Source: Hyphomicrobium_A sp963759735 (GTDB taxonomy: Bacteria > Pseudomonadota > Alphaproteobacteria > Rhizobiales > Hyphomicrobiaceae). Taken from it: a stretch of DNA of 64,000 nt. Location: assembly GCA_963759735.1 (NCBI GenBank), contig CAVXAF010000012.1:372001-436000 (forward strand), read 5' to 3'. The position numbers and the translations under genes are program-made. Below are positions 17,158 through 35,362 of the stretch, piece by piece; position 1 is the stretch's first letter; each line of letters begins with the position of its first letter. The notes under the pieces were generated by a model. It had not been told where the DNA came from. It did no database searches and worked only from the letters and a program-made list of their open reading frames with translations.

Positions 17158-17813
17158 CGGGTGCTCTCCTCGCCGGCGCTGGCATTCGTGGCGCCCGCAA
17201 AGCGCTCTTCGAGAGCGGCAATCGCGGCCTTCGTCAGCACGAGCTTACGGCGACGCAGGATGTCGTAGACATTGATGCCCTGAACCGGGAGGACGTCGAT
17301 GTTCGGCAGGTTGCGAGCCGCCCGCACGAAACCGATCTCGAGCTCGGCGCCGTCGATAATCAGGACGTTGGACCACTCGAGCTTGGCGAACTGGTCGCGC
17401 AGGCCCGAGGTCTTGCCGTCCTTGGCCTCGGCCTTGTCGAGAAACACGATCTCGCCGGCGGCATGCTTGGCCGACAGCGCGTGGCGCAGGGCCAGCGCGC
17501 GAACCTTTTTCGGCAGCTCGATGGCGTGGTCGCGCGGCTTGGGGCCGTGCGCCTTTCCGCCACCGCGCCATTGCGGAACCGACTTGTCGCCGTGACGGGC
17601 GCCGCCGGTACCCTTCTGCTTGTACATTTTCTTGCCCGTGACGTTCACTTCAGAACGGTCCTGGGCGTGGTGCGTACCGGCGCGGCGCTTGGCCAGCTGA
17701 TAGCGGATCATGCGCTGGATGAGGTCGGGACGCGGCTTCAACCCGAAGATTGCATCGGGGAGATCCACGGTACCGGCCTTGGCGGCGCCAAGCGTGGTGA
17801 CATCGGCTTTCAT
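17154..17813 (-). CDS. rplD: 50S ribosomal protein L4
   Basis: L4 lines the tunnel constriction with L22; in E. coli it also represses the S10 operon. The 219-aa product has the conserved extended loop (KKMYKQKGTGGARHGDKSVP; GGGKAHGPKPRDHAIELPKK) and the globular core. I chose ATG at 17813, which overlaps the rplC stop by one base (TGATG) and has AAGGAG eight bases upstream; the adjacent GTG at 17816 is an alternative. Confidence 0.97.
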   Translation of the reverse strand: MKADVTTLGAAKAGTVDLPDAIFGLKPRPDLIQRMIRYQLAKRRAGTHHAQDRSEVNVTGKKMYKQKGTGGARHGDKSVPQWRGGGKAHGPKPRDHAIELPKKVRALALRHALSAKHAAGEIVFLDKAEAKDGKTSGLRDQFAKLEWSNVLIIDGAELEIGFVRAARNLPNIDVLPVQGINVYDILRRRKLVLTKAAIAALEERFAGATNASAGEESTR

Positions 17814-18526
17814 CACGCTTGCTCCTTCTGCTCAGCGACGTCGCCGCCGGCGCGGGCCTTGAAGGCTCCGGGAAGCGGGGCATCCTTGTGCGGCTTCTTG
17901 AGCACGGCGTCGCGCACCAGAACCCATCCACCCTTGGAGCCGGGCACCGCACCGCGGACCATGACGAGGCCGCGATCGACGTCCGTCTTCACCACGACGA
18001 GGTTCTGCGTTGTGACGCGCTCGTCACCCATGTGGCCAGCCATCTTCTTGCCCTTGAACACCTTGCCGGGGTCCTGGCGCTGACCGGTCGAACCAAGGCT
18101 GCGGTGACTGAGCGACACGCCGTGCGTCGCGCGCAGACCGCCGAAGTTCCAGCGCTTCATGGCGCCCTGGAAGCCCTTGCCCTGGTTGGTGCCCGTCACG
18201 TCGACGAACTGACCGGGAACGAAGTGATCGGCCGTGATCTGGGCGCCAACCTCGATGACGTTCTCGGGGCTAACCCGGAACTCAACGAGCTTGCGCTTCG
18301 GCTCGACCTTGGCGACGGCGAAGTTCTGCCGGGTAGCCTTGGTCAGGCGCGAAGCCTTACGCGTGCCAGCACCGAGCTGCAGCGCGGTGTAGCCGTTCTT
18401 GTCGTTGGTGAGGTGAGCGACAACCTGAACGTTGTCGAGCTTCAGCACAGTCACCGGGATATGCTCCCCGGCGTCCGTGAAGATGCGGGTCATGCCCACC
18501 TTCAGTGCGATTACTCCGGAACGCAT
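17813..18526 (-). CDS. rplC: 50S ribosomal protein L3
   Basis: L3 reaches the peptidyl transferase centre. The 237-aa product begins MRSGVIALKVGMTRIFTDAG and has the signature GKGFQGAMKRWNFGGLRATH with the following HGVSLSHRSLGSTGQRQDPG, where the Gln is a known methylation site in other bacteria. About 25 residues at the C-terminus extend past the usual end. It follows rpsJ by 61 bases. Confidence 0.98.
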   Translation of the reverse strand: MRSGVIALKVGMTRIFTDAGEHIPVTVLKLDNVQVVAHLTNDKNGYTALQLGAGTRKASRLTKATRQNFAVAKVEPKRKLVEFRVSPENVIEVGAQITADHFVPGQFVDVTGTNQGKGFQGAMKRWNFGGLRATHGVSLSHRSLGSTGQRQDPGKVFKGKKMAGHMGDERVTTQNLVVVKTDVDRGLVMVRGAVPGSKGGWVLVRDAVLKKPHKDAPLPGAFKARAGGDVAEQKEQA

Positions 18527-18587
18527 GAGAGCATTCCTTCCTTCTCAGTTCACGGCGCCAGGCGAGAATCGCCGGCCCGAATTGCCC

Positions 18588-18896
18588 TTAGAGCTTGATC
18601 TCGACGTCAACACCGGCAGCCAGGTCGAGCTTCATCAGCGCGTCAACCGTCTGCGGCGTCGGATCGACGATGTCGAGGAGACGCTTGTGCGTGCGCATCT
18701 CGAACTGGTCGCGGCTCTTCTTGTCGATGTGGGGAGACCGGTTGACGGTGAACCGCTCAAAGCGCGTCGGCAACGGAATGGGTCCGCGTACCTCCGCACC
18801 GGTGCGCTTAGCCGTGTTGACGATCTCTCGCGTCGAGGCATCGAGGATTCGATGATCGAATGCCTTGAGCCGGATGCGAATGTTTTGGCCGTTCAT
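18588..18896 (-). CDS. rpsJ: 30S ribosomal protein S10 (NusE)
   Basis: S10 is a head protein of the 30S and, as NusE, links NusG to the ribosome. The 102-aa product begins MNGQNIRIRLKAFDHRILDA and ends with VEIKL, normal for the family. I chose ATG at 18896 for exact family length; a GTG at 18905 would add three residues. It follows tuf by 62 bases and is first in the S10 gene group, with no clear terminator between. Confidence 0.98.
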   Translation of the reverse strand: MNGQNIRIRLKAFDHRILDASTREIVNTAKRTGAEVRGPIPLPTRFERFTVNRSPHIDKKSRDQFEMRTHKRLLDIVDPTPQTVDALMKLDLAAGVDVEIKL

Positions 18897-18958
18897 GTCC
18901 CGCACTCTTTCAAAAGAAAGAAGCGCCCGCCCGCGGACGCTTCTTTGCCTTTTGCCCT

Positions 18959-20149
18959 TTATTCGATAATTTTTGCGACGACGCCCGAACCAACCGTACG
19001 GCCGCCCTCACGGATGGCGAAGCGGAGCTTCTCCTCCATGGCGATCGGCGTAATCAGCTCGACGTCGATGGTGACGTTATCGCCCGGCATGACCATTTCC
19101 GTGCCCTCGGGGAGCGTCACGACGCCGGTGACGTCGGTCGTGCGGAAATAGAACTGCGGACGGTAGTTGGTGAAGAACGGCGTGTGACGGCCACCCTCTT
19201 CCTTGGTCAGGATGTAGGCCTCGGCCTTGAACTTCTTGTGCGGCTTGACGGTGCCGGGCTTGCACAGCACCTGGCCACGCTCGACGGCTTCCTTGTCGAT
19301 GCCGCGCAGCAGGCAGCCGACGTTGTCGCCGGCCTGGCCCTGGTCCAGCAGCTTGCGGAACATCTCAACGCCGGTGACGATCGACTTCTGCGTATCGCGG
19401 ATGCCGACGATCTCGATTTCCTCGCCGACCTTGACGATGCCGCGCTCGATACGGCCGGTGACGACGGTGCCGCGACCGGAGATCGAGAACACGTCTTCGA
19501 TCGGCATCAGGAACGGCAGATCGATCGGGCGCTCAGGCTGCGGAATGGCCGCATCGACCGCCTTCATCAGTTCGAGGATGGCGTTCTTGCCAAGCTCGGG
19601 CTTCTTGTCTTCGAGCGCCATCAGGGCCGAGCCCTTGACGATCGGGATGGTGTCGCCGGGGAAATCGTACGACGAGAGAAGCTCACGCACTTCCATTTCG
19701 ACGAGCTCGATCAGCTCGGCGTCGTCGACCATGTCGACCTTGTTCAGGAACACGACGAGGGCGGGGACGCCGACCTGGCGTGCAAGCAGGATGTGCTCGC
19801 GCGTCTGCGGCATCGGGCCGTCAGCAGCCGAAACGACGAGGATCGCTCCGTCCATCTGCGCGGCGCCGGTGATCATGTTCTTCACGTAGTCGGCGTGACC
19901 TGGGCAGTCGACGTGCGCGTAGTGGCGCGCATCGGTCTCATACTCGACGTGCGCGGTCGAGATGGTGATGCCACGCTCGCGCTCCTCGGGAGCCTTATCG
20001 ATCTGGTCGTAAGCGGTGTAATGCGCCTTGCCGGACTCGGCGAGGATCTTCGTGATCGCGGCCGTCAGAGACGTCTTGCCGTGATCGACGTGGCCGATCG
20101 TGCCGATGTTGCAGTGCGGCTTGTTCCGCTCGAATTTTGCCTTGGCCAT
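18959..20149 (-). CDS. tuf: Elongation factor Tu
   Basis: GTPase that brings aminoacyl-tRNA to the ribosome. The 396-aa protein has G1 GHVDHGKT (residues 19-26), G2/G3 (the RGITI switch and DCPGHADYVKNM), G4 NKVD and G5 GSAL, followed by domains 2 and 3. Normal length. It sits between fusA and rpsJ. Many alphaproteobacteria have a second copy beside the tRNA-Trp gene; none is present there in this window. Confidence 0.98.
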   Translation of the reverse strand: MAKAKFERNKPHCNIGTIGHVDHGKTSLTAAITKILAESGKAHYTAYDQIDKAPEERERGITISTAHVEYETDARHYAHVDCPGHADYVKNMITGAAQMDGAILVVSAADGPMPQTREHILLARQVGVPALVVFLNKVDMVDDAELIELVEMEVRELLSSYDFPGDTIPIVKGSALMALEDKKPELGKNAILELMKAVDAAIPQPERPIDLPFLMPIEDVFSISGRGTVVTGRIERGIVKVGEEIEIVGIRDTQKSIVTGVEMFRKLLDQGQAGDNVGCLLRGIDKEAVERGQVLCKPGTVKPHKKFKAEAYILTKEEGGRHTPFFTNYRPQFYFRTTDVTGVVTLPEGTEMVMPGDNVTIDVELITPIAMEEKLRFAIREGGRTVGSGVVAKIIE

Positions 20150-20238
20150 CGTGGCTCTCCACTTCAGTTGTCGGTTCCCTGGGAACCGGTCTTCATCATT
20201 GGGCTTGCCTCACGGCCCGCCCTATCCTGTTTCCGTCG

Positions 20239-22332
<2,094 letters not shown>

Positions 22333-22356
22333 TCGCTTAGCGCTCCAGAGATCCGA

Positions 22357-22827
22357 TCACCAGCGATAATGGGAGAAGGCGCGGTTCGCCTCCGCCATCT
22401 TGTGCGTGTCTTCCCGCTTCTTGACTGCCGTGCCACGGTTGTTGGCGGCATCGAGTAGCTCACCAGACAGGCGATCGACCATCGTGTTTTCGTTGCGCGC
22501 GCGGGCGGCAGTGATCAGCCAGCGGATAGCGAGTGCCTGGCGGCGCTCCGGACGAACCTCGACCGGCACCTGGTAGGTGGCACCGCCGACGCGGCGTGAG
22601 CGGACTTCGACGGCCGGCATCACGTTGTCGAGGGCGGTACGGAACAGCTGCACCGGATCCGACTTCGACTTCTGCTCCATGCGCTCGAACGCGCCATAGA
22701 CGATGTTTTCGGCAACCGACTTCTTGCCCTGCTCCATCACGGCGTTCATGAACTTGGAAATGACGACGTCTCCGAACTTGGGGTCCGGATTGACGACGCG
22801 CTTCTCTGCACTATGCCGACGGGACAT
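22357..22827 (-). CDS. rpsG: 30S ribosomal protein S7
   Basis: Head-assembly protein S7 at the E-site. The 156-aa product begins MSRRHSAEKRVVNPDPKFGD and ends MAEANRAFSHYRW, the usual end in alphaproteobacteria. It has normal length and follows rpsL by 95 bases. In E. coli S7 represses this operon from the rpsL-rpsG gap; no specific structure was assigned here. Confidence 0.98.
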   Translation of the reverse strand: MSRRHSAEKRVVNPDPKFGDVVISKFMNAVMEQGKKSVAENIVYGAFERMEQKSKSDPVQLFRTALDNVMPAVEVRSRRVGGATYQVPVEVRPERRQALAIRWLITAARARNENTMVDRLSGELLDAANNRGTAVKKREDTHKMAEANRAFSHYRW

Positions 22828-22922
22828 TGCTCTTCAGCCCTTCGCTTCTATTCTCTCAATGACAATGGGCCGACTTATCGGCCCATCGCTCCCGCCTCGC
22901 GGGACAGACCGCCCTCAGGCGA

Positions 22923-23294
22923 TCACTTCGGTCTCTTGGCGCCGTACTTGGAACGACGCTGCTTGCGGGCGGCGACGCCTTGCGTGTCGAGCACGCCACG
23001 GATGATGTGGTAGCGGACGCCGGGAAGATCCTTGACGCGGCCGCCGCGGATGAGCACCACGGAGTGCTCCTGCAGGTTGTGGCCCTCGCCGGGGATGTAG
23101 CCGATCACCTCGTAGCCGTTGGTGAGGCGGATCTTGGCAACCTTACGCAGCGCCGAGTTCGGCTTCTTCGGCGTCGTCGTGTAGACGCGCGTGCACACGC
23201 CACGCTTCTGCGGGCACGATTCCATGTGGCGCGACTTCTCGCGGTACGTCTTCGGTGTCCGGGGTTTCCGGATCAACTGCTGAATAGTCGGCAT
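22923..23294 (-). CDS. rpsL: 30S ribosomal protein S12
   Basis: Decoding-centre protein S12. The 123-aa product has TTPKKPNSALRKVAKIRLTN and GRVKDLPGVRYHIIRGVLD. The two lysines that determine streptomycin sensitivity (Lys43 and Lys88, counting Met1) are both present, so this protein gives no sign of streptomycin resistance. It is the first gene of the str operon, about 230 bases after its likely transcription start. Confidence 0.98.
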   Translation of the reverse strand: MPTIQQLIRKPRTPKTYREKSRHMESCPQKRGVCTRVYTTTPKKPNSALRKVAKIRLTNGYEVIGYIPGEGHNLQEHSVVLIRGGRVKDLPGVRYHIIRGVLDTQGVAARKQRRSKYGAKRPK

Positions 23295-23531
23295 GCGCCT
23301 CTTCCGTCCACGCTTTGCCCGGTTGACGCATGCGCCAAACCGAACCTGCCAAGCTCACTCCCCGGAAGGAGTGTGCCCGACACGAAAAAACCAGAGGATC
23401 GTACGGGCTCGGCGAGCGCCGCAGATCTTGGTCCGAATATGTCCTCTTCTTTGCGACGGTAGCGTTTAGGTCAAGGCGTCCAGATCGAAGGGACGCGAAA
23501 TTGTCCTACCACCTACCGTGAGAGTTCGAGA
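23295..23531 (-). promoter_or_regulatory. Long leader of the rpsL (str) operon
   Basis: About 230 untranslated bases lie between the predicted start of transcription and rpsL. They include a six-pair hairpin CACTCC/GGAGTG at 23356-23373, some 60 bases before the start codon. No coding frame with a good ribosome site was seen. Confidence 0.45.
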
Positions 23532-23560
23532 CCTATATACACTTGCGGAATCGCGGTCAA
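23532..23560 (-). promoter_or_regulatory. Sigma-70-type promoter of the str operon
   Basis: On the minus strand TTGACC, a 17-base spacer and TATAGG (overlapping TATATA) form a near-consensus -35/-10 pair. It lies after the rpoC terminator and before rpsL, so it would start the rpsL-rpsG-fusA-tuf transcript and probably feed the S10 and spc groups. Confidence 0.7.
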
Positions 23561-23831
23561 CACCTCGCCTGCACTCAGCGAGAATCTATTTTCTCCGGCC
23601 CGTTTCCGCCCAGGAATCCGCGGTCCCATTGCATCGCTTAATGCCGATATGAACTGCTGTAGAAGCGCACGCGGTAACCATGGAGTTCCGTTTCGCTCTG
23701 ACGGTGGGATCGCCGACCTCGTCCTTCTCGCGGCGGTTATAGCCCGCCCGCGACCTCGCAACGAGCCCGGGAATCGTCAGTGGCATCGACCTCTGCCGTA
23801 TCGGCGCTTCGGCGATGGCCGCCTTGCATAG
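23561..23831. other. Non-coding spacer between rpoC terminator and str promoter
   Basis: About 270 bases with no frame that looks like a gene and no tRNA or other recognised RNA. A short open frame on the minus strand crosses the rpoC terminator and is discounted. Upstream activating elements for the strong rpsL promoter could lie here, but none was identified. Confidence 0.5.
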
Positions 23832-23860
23832 AAAAAGGGGCCGCAAACAGCGGCCCCTCT
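23832..23860 (-). terminator. Intrinsic terminator after rpoC
   Basis: GGGGCCGC and GCGGCCCC form a perfect eight-pair stem with a five-base loop, followed by TTTTT on the minus strand. It lies 25 bases past the rpoC stop and closes the rplJL-rpoBC transcript. Confidence 0.9.
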
Positions 23861-23884
23861 TCCATTAAGCGATGGCTGGCAAGG

Positions 23885-28105
<4,221 letters not shown>

Positions 28106-28283
28106 CCGTCTCTCCATTCGGGGCGTGGCGGCGGACCGCCCCTGTCAGGGTGGCGAGGACCGGGTGCATCGGTCCTCGCGGAATACGGGCTCTTGGCGTC
28201 GCTGAGCCCTAGATGTCGTGTGCGCGAGTTTCACGCGCTTATGTCCGGGGCCGTCACCAGCCCCGGACTGAAGTTTCAAGCGA

Positions 28284-32435
<4,152 letters not shown>

Positions 32436-32541
32436 TTCCGCTCCTCGTGATCTGCGCAGGTGACGGCCCGCGCGACTGCTGCCTGCATGGCAAGGGCCGC
32501 CAACCCTCGCTTAGCCTTTAAACGGCTCACCGGAAGGCCCG

Positions 32542-32585
32542 TTTGAGGGTTGCATGACCCTCAAAAAGACCCTCCGGAGAGACGT
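32542..32585 (-). terminator. Attenuator-like hairpins between rplL and rpoB
   Basis: On the minus strand a GC-rich imperfect stem with GGAGGGTC runs into TTTTT. It is followed at once by a perfect nine-pair hairpin TTTGAGGGT/ACCCTCAAA (32542-32565). GAGGGTC occurs twice and can pair with the single ACCCTC, so two alternative folds are possible. In other bacteria a partial terminator in this gap lowers rpoBC expression relative to rplJL. Confidence 0.55.
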
Positions 32586-32595
32586 CCAGATGCTC

Positions 32596-32645
32596 GCCAT
32601 AGACGACGAGCGGAGGCAGGCAGCCGGCACATTCGTGCCGCCCGC
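32596..32645 (-). other. Large hairpin after rplL
   Basis: Just past the rplL stop, GGCAGGC...CGGCAC and GTGCCG...GCCTGCC form a long GC-rich stem with a four-base loop and a small internal loop. There is no T-run. It may be an RNA-processing site or a transcript-stabilising 3' structure separating the L10-L12 part of the message from rpoBC. Confidence 0.45.
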
Positions 32646-32657
32646 CTGCCGCCTCGA

Positions 32658-33029
32658 TTACTTCACTTCGACGGTCGCGCCCTGGTCTTCCAGCTGCTTC
32701 TTCAGCTTGGCAGCCTCGTCCTTGGTCACGCCTTCCTTCACGGTCTTGCCGCCGGCCTCAACGAGATCCTTGGCTTCCTTCAGGCCAAGGCCGGTGATGG
32801 CGCGGACTTCCTTGATGACGTTGATCTTCTTCTCGCCGCCGGCCTTCAGGATGACGGAGAACTCAGTCTGCTCCTCGACGGGGGCAGCAGCAGCGCCCGG
32901 AGCAGCGGCGACGGCAACGGCAGCAGCCGCCGACACGCCCCACTTCTCTTCGAGCATCTTGGCGAGCTCAGCGGCCTGCAGGACGGTGAGGCTGGAGAGA
33001 TCGTCAACGATCTTCGATAGATCGGCCAT
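32658..33029 (-). CDS. rplL: 50S ribosomal protein L7/L12
   Basis: Multi-copy stalk protein that recruits translation GTPases. The 123-aa product has the N-terminal dimerisation domain (MADLSKIVDDLSSLTVLQAA), an Ala/Val-rich hinge (residues 33-52) and the C-terminal factor-binding domain (KKINVIKEVRAITGLGLKEA; TKDEAAKLKKQLEDQGATVE). Normal length. It follows rplJ by 98 bases. Confidence 0.98.
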   Translation of the reverse strand: MADLSKIVDDLSSLTVLQAAELAKMLEEKWGVSAAAAVAVAAAPGAAAAPVEEQTEFSVILKAGGEKKINVIKEVRAITGLGLKEAKDLVEAGGKTVKEGVTKDEAAKLKKQLEDQGATVEVK

Positions 33030-33127
33030 TTTGTTACTTCCTTCGGTTTGAACCTATTGACGCATGCAGTTTTGAACTGCGCTCATTGTGTGTGTCGTGA
33101 CGCCCTTGTGGGGCGTCGCCCGTGCCG

Positions 33128-33646
33128 TTATGCGGCTTCGCTTTGTGCTGCCTTCGCCTGAATGACGCGTGCGAGCTGGGCGCCCGGCTCTGCAACCGTG
33201 CGAGCGATTTTCGTCGCCGGCGCGTTGAGGAGACCGATCAGCTTGGCTCTGAGTTCATCCAACGATGGCAGTTCAGCGAGCGCTTTGACGGCGTTCGCGT
33301 CGAGGACCGTCGAACCCATAGCGCCGCCGAGAATGACGAGTTTCTCATTCCCCTTGGCGTATGCGACCGACGCCTTCGCCGCCGCGATCGGATCCTGCGA
33401 GTAGGCAACGCATGTCTGCCCCTTGAAGAGATCGGAGATCGTCTCGTACGAAGTGTCCTTCAGCGCGAGCTTCGCCAGCCGGTTTTTGGCCACCTTCACC
33501 TTGCCACCAGCCTCTTTGACTTTGAGGCGGTAGTCGGTGAGTTGGGCGACCGTCATGCCGGCATAGTGGGCGACGACTACCAACCCCGTGTCTTTCAACA
33601 CAGCGTTGAGCGACGTCACGAGCTCACGTTTCGCGGCTCTATCCAC
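33128..33646 (-). CDS. rplJ: 50S ribosomal protein L10
   Basis: L10 anchors the L7/L12 stalk and, with it, represses its own leader. The 172-aa product begins MDRAAKRELVTSLNAVLKDT, with the rRNA-binding domain first and the C-terminal helix that binds L7/L12 dimers. The start is a GTG at 33646 with TGGAGTGAG just upstream. It follows a 344-base structured leader. Confidence 0.97.
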   Translation of the reverse strand: MDRAAKRELVTSLNAVLKDTGLVVVAHYAGMTVAQLTDYRLKVKEAGGKVKVAKNRLAKLALKDTSYETISDLFKGQTCVAYSQDPIAAAKASVAYAKGNEKLVILGGAMGSTVLDANAVKALAELPSLDELRAKLIGLLNAPATKIARTVAEPGAQLARVIQAKAAQSEAA

Positions 33647-33990
33647 CTGCTCACTCCAGTTTACGGATCGGCTCGCGAGAGCCGCTCCGCGGGTTGCACC
33701 TTGCCGCCGTCAACGGGAGACCCGCTTTGAGCAGCGCTTGTCTGTCCAACCGCGCGCTTGGAAAGGCGGCACGGTGCTGACCCAGGTTCAAACCGGTCTA
33801 TGCCCCTTGCGGGGAATGAAACCGGGTTCGCGCCTGTCTCATGCGGGCCCATTTGGCTTAAGCCGAAGCGGTCTTGCGACCCGACGGCACCCACAGTCTC
33901 GGACAGTCTTCCCGCATGGCGAGCAAGCTCGCCGTCCGGGCATCTCGTGCCGCTCACAGGGAGCGACACGAGAATTCCACTTGGCTCTCG
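33647..33990 (-). promoter_or_regulatory. Structured rplJ leader (L10-binding region candidate)
   Basis: The 344 bases between rplA and rplJ contain no gene but several hairpins on the minus strand: a 12-pair imperfect stem at 33944-33972 just past rplA (CTCGTG/CACGAG outer pairs), GGCGAG/CTCGCC at 33918-33933, a CCCC-GCAA-GGGG tetraloop hairpin flanked by CCGG/CCGG at about 33793-33825, and GCGGGT/ACCCGC at 33689-33725. A long leader folded this way is the known site of L10-L12 autoregulation. Assignment of the tetraloop hairpin as the binding site is inference. Confidence 0.55.
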
Positions 33991-34740
33991 TTAAGCGAGG
34001 GCCTGCCCACCGCCGAGGCTCGAGGAGTTGATCTTGACTCCTGGCCCCATTGTCGAGCTGATCGAAACCTTCTTCACGTAAGTGCCCTTGGCACCTGCGG
34101 GCTTAGCCTTCACAACGGCGTCAACGAACGCCTTGATGTTTTCGGCAAGCGCGTTCTCCGTGAAGCTCGCCTTGCCGACGCCGGCGTGCACGATGCCCGC
34201 CTTCTCGACACGGAACTCCACCGAGCCGCCCTTGGCACCCTTGACGGCGGTGGTGACATCCATGGTCACCGTGCCGACGCGCGGGTTGGGCATCAGGCCA
34301 CGCGGACCGAGCACTTTGCCGAGGCGGCCGACAAGACCCATCATGTCAGGCGTCGCGATGCAGCGATCGAAGTTGATCGTGCCCTTCGAGACCTGCTCGA
34401 CGAGTTCTTCTGCGCCAACGACATCGGCACCGGCAGCTTTCGCCTCTTCCGCCTTGGCGCCGCGTGCGAACACGGCGACGCGCGCCGAGCGGCCCGAGCC
34501 GTTCGGCAGGTTGCACACACCGCGCACCAGCTGGTCGGCGTGCTTGGGATCGACGCCGAGGTTCATCGCCACCTCGATCGTCTCGTCGAACTTGGCCTTG
34601 GCGCGCTCCTTGACGAGCTTCACCGCATCCTCGATCGAGTAGGCCTTGTCGGGGCTGAGCCCCTTGCCGGCCGCTGCCATGCGCTTGCCGCCGGCAATGC
34701 GCGTATCTTTGATCGCCTCAGGGCTGAGTTTGGTTGCCAT
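33991..34740 (-). CDS. rplA: 50S ribosomal protein L1
   Basis: L1 forms the mobile stalk at the E-site and represses the rplKA message. The 249-aa product has about 20 extra N-terminal residues before the usual start region, then domain I (AKFDETIEVAMNLGVDPKHA), and the RNA-binding segment of domain II (GRLGKVLGPRGLMPNPRVGT). It follows rplK by five bases. Confidence 0.98.
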   Translation of the reverse strand: MATKLSPEAIKDTRIAGGKRMAAAGKGLSPDKAYSIEDAVKLVKERAKAKFDETIEVAMNLGVDPKHADQLVRGVCNLPNGSGRSARVAVFARGAKAEEAKAAGADVVGAEELVEQVSKGTINFDRCIATPDMMGLVGRLGKVLGPRGLMPNPRVGTVTMDVTTAVKGAKGGSVEFRVEKAGIVHAGVGKASFTENALAENIKAFVDAVVKAKPAGAKGTYVKKVSISSTMGPGVKINSSSLGGGQALA

Positions 34741-34745
34741 CGCCG

Positions 34746-35174
34746 TTACTCCTTCACCTGCAGGCCCATCGAACGGGCGGAGCCGGCGATCGTCTTGGCG
34801 GCAGCCTCGAGATCGTCCGTATTGAGATCCTTCAACTTCACCTTGGCGATGTCGCGTACCTGATCCATCGTCACCGAACCGGCGACGTCGCGACCGGTCT
34901 GCTTGGAGCCCGAAGTGATCTTCGCCGCTTTCTTCAGGAAGAACGAAGCCGGCGGAGTGCGCATCTCGAACGTGAAGGAGCGATCGGAAAAGACCGTGAT
35001 CTTCACCGGGATGGGCGTGCCCTGCTCCATGTCCTTCGTCTTGGCGTTGAACGACTTGCAGAACTCCATGATGTTGACGCCGCGCTGACCCAGCGCGGGT
35101 CCGATGGGCGGGGAGGGATTGGCCGCCCCCGCCGGCACCTGCAAGTTGATGTAACCGTCAATTTTCTTTGCCAT
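34746..35174 (-). CDS. rplK: 50S ribosomal protein L11
   Basis: L11 forms the GTPase-associated centre and is needed for RelA-type stringent response. The 142-aa product has the Pro-rich N-terminal motif (QVPAGAANPSPPIGPALGQR) and the rRNA-binding C-terminal domain ending in SARSMGLQV. Normal length. It follows nusG by 188 bases that hold two strong hairpins. Confidence 0.98.
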   Translation of the reverse strand: MAKKIDGYINLQVPAGAANPSPPIGPALGQRGVNIMEFCKSFNAKTKDMEQGTPIPVKITVFSDRSFTFEMRTPPASFFLKKAAKITSGSKQTGRDVAGSVTMDQVRDIAKVKLKDLNTDDLEAAAKTIAGSARSMGLQVKE

Positions 35175-35195
35175 GGTCTCCCCTTAGCACTTGAC

Positions 35196-35270
35196 GGGAA
35201 GGGGCTTTCCTTCCCAGGGTTAGCGGTCTGACGGGCTTTACGGCCCTCCCGCGGATTTCCCGCGAGGAGG
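35196..35270 (-). promoter_or_regulatory. Hairpins in the rplK leader (L1 autoregulation candidate)
   Basis: Two stems precede rplK on the minus strand: CCTCC-CGCGG paired across a short loop at 35245-35270, and a perfect seven-pair GGGAAGG/CCTTCCC hairpin at 35196-35215 that ends about 21 bases before the start codon. In other bacteria L1 binds a hairpin at this place. Which of the two stems it would bind is not known. Confidence 0.5.
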
Positions 35271-35362
35271 CCTGGTGAGAGGCTGTCCTTGCGGGGTTGA
35301 TGGGCAGACGAGCGTCAGCGCGTCCACCTGAATTCGTCGAGCTCGTCATGAGCTCCGGGCGA

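Noticed and set aside
22923..23294. Possible streptomycin-resistance change in rpsL
   Set aside because: Both determining lysines (Lys43 and Lys88) are present.
23586..23846. 86-codon minus-strand frame between rpoC and rpsL
   Set aside because: It crosses the rpoC terminator, has no family features, and has no useful ribosome site.
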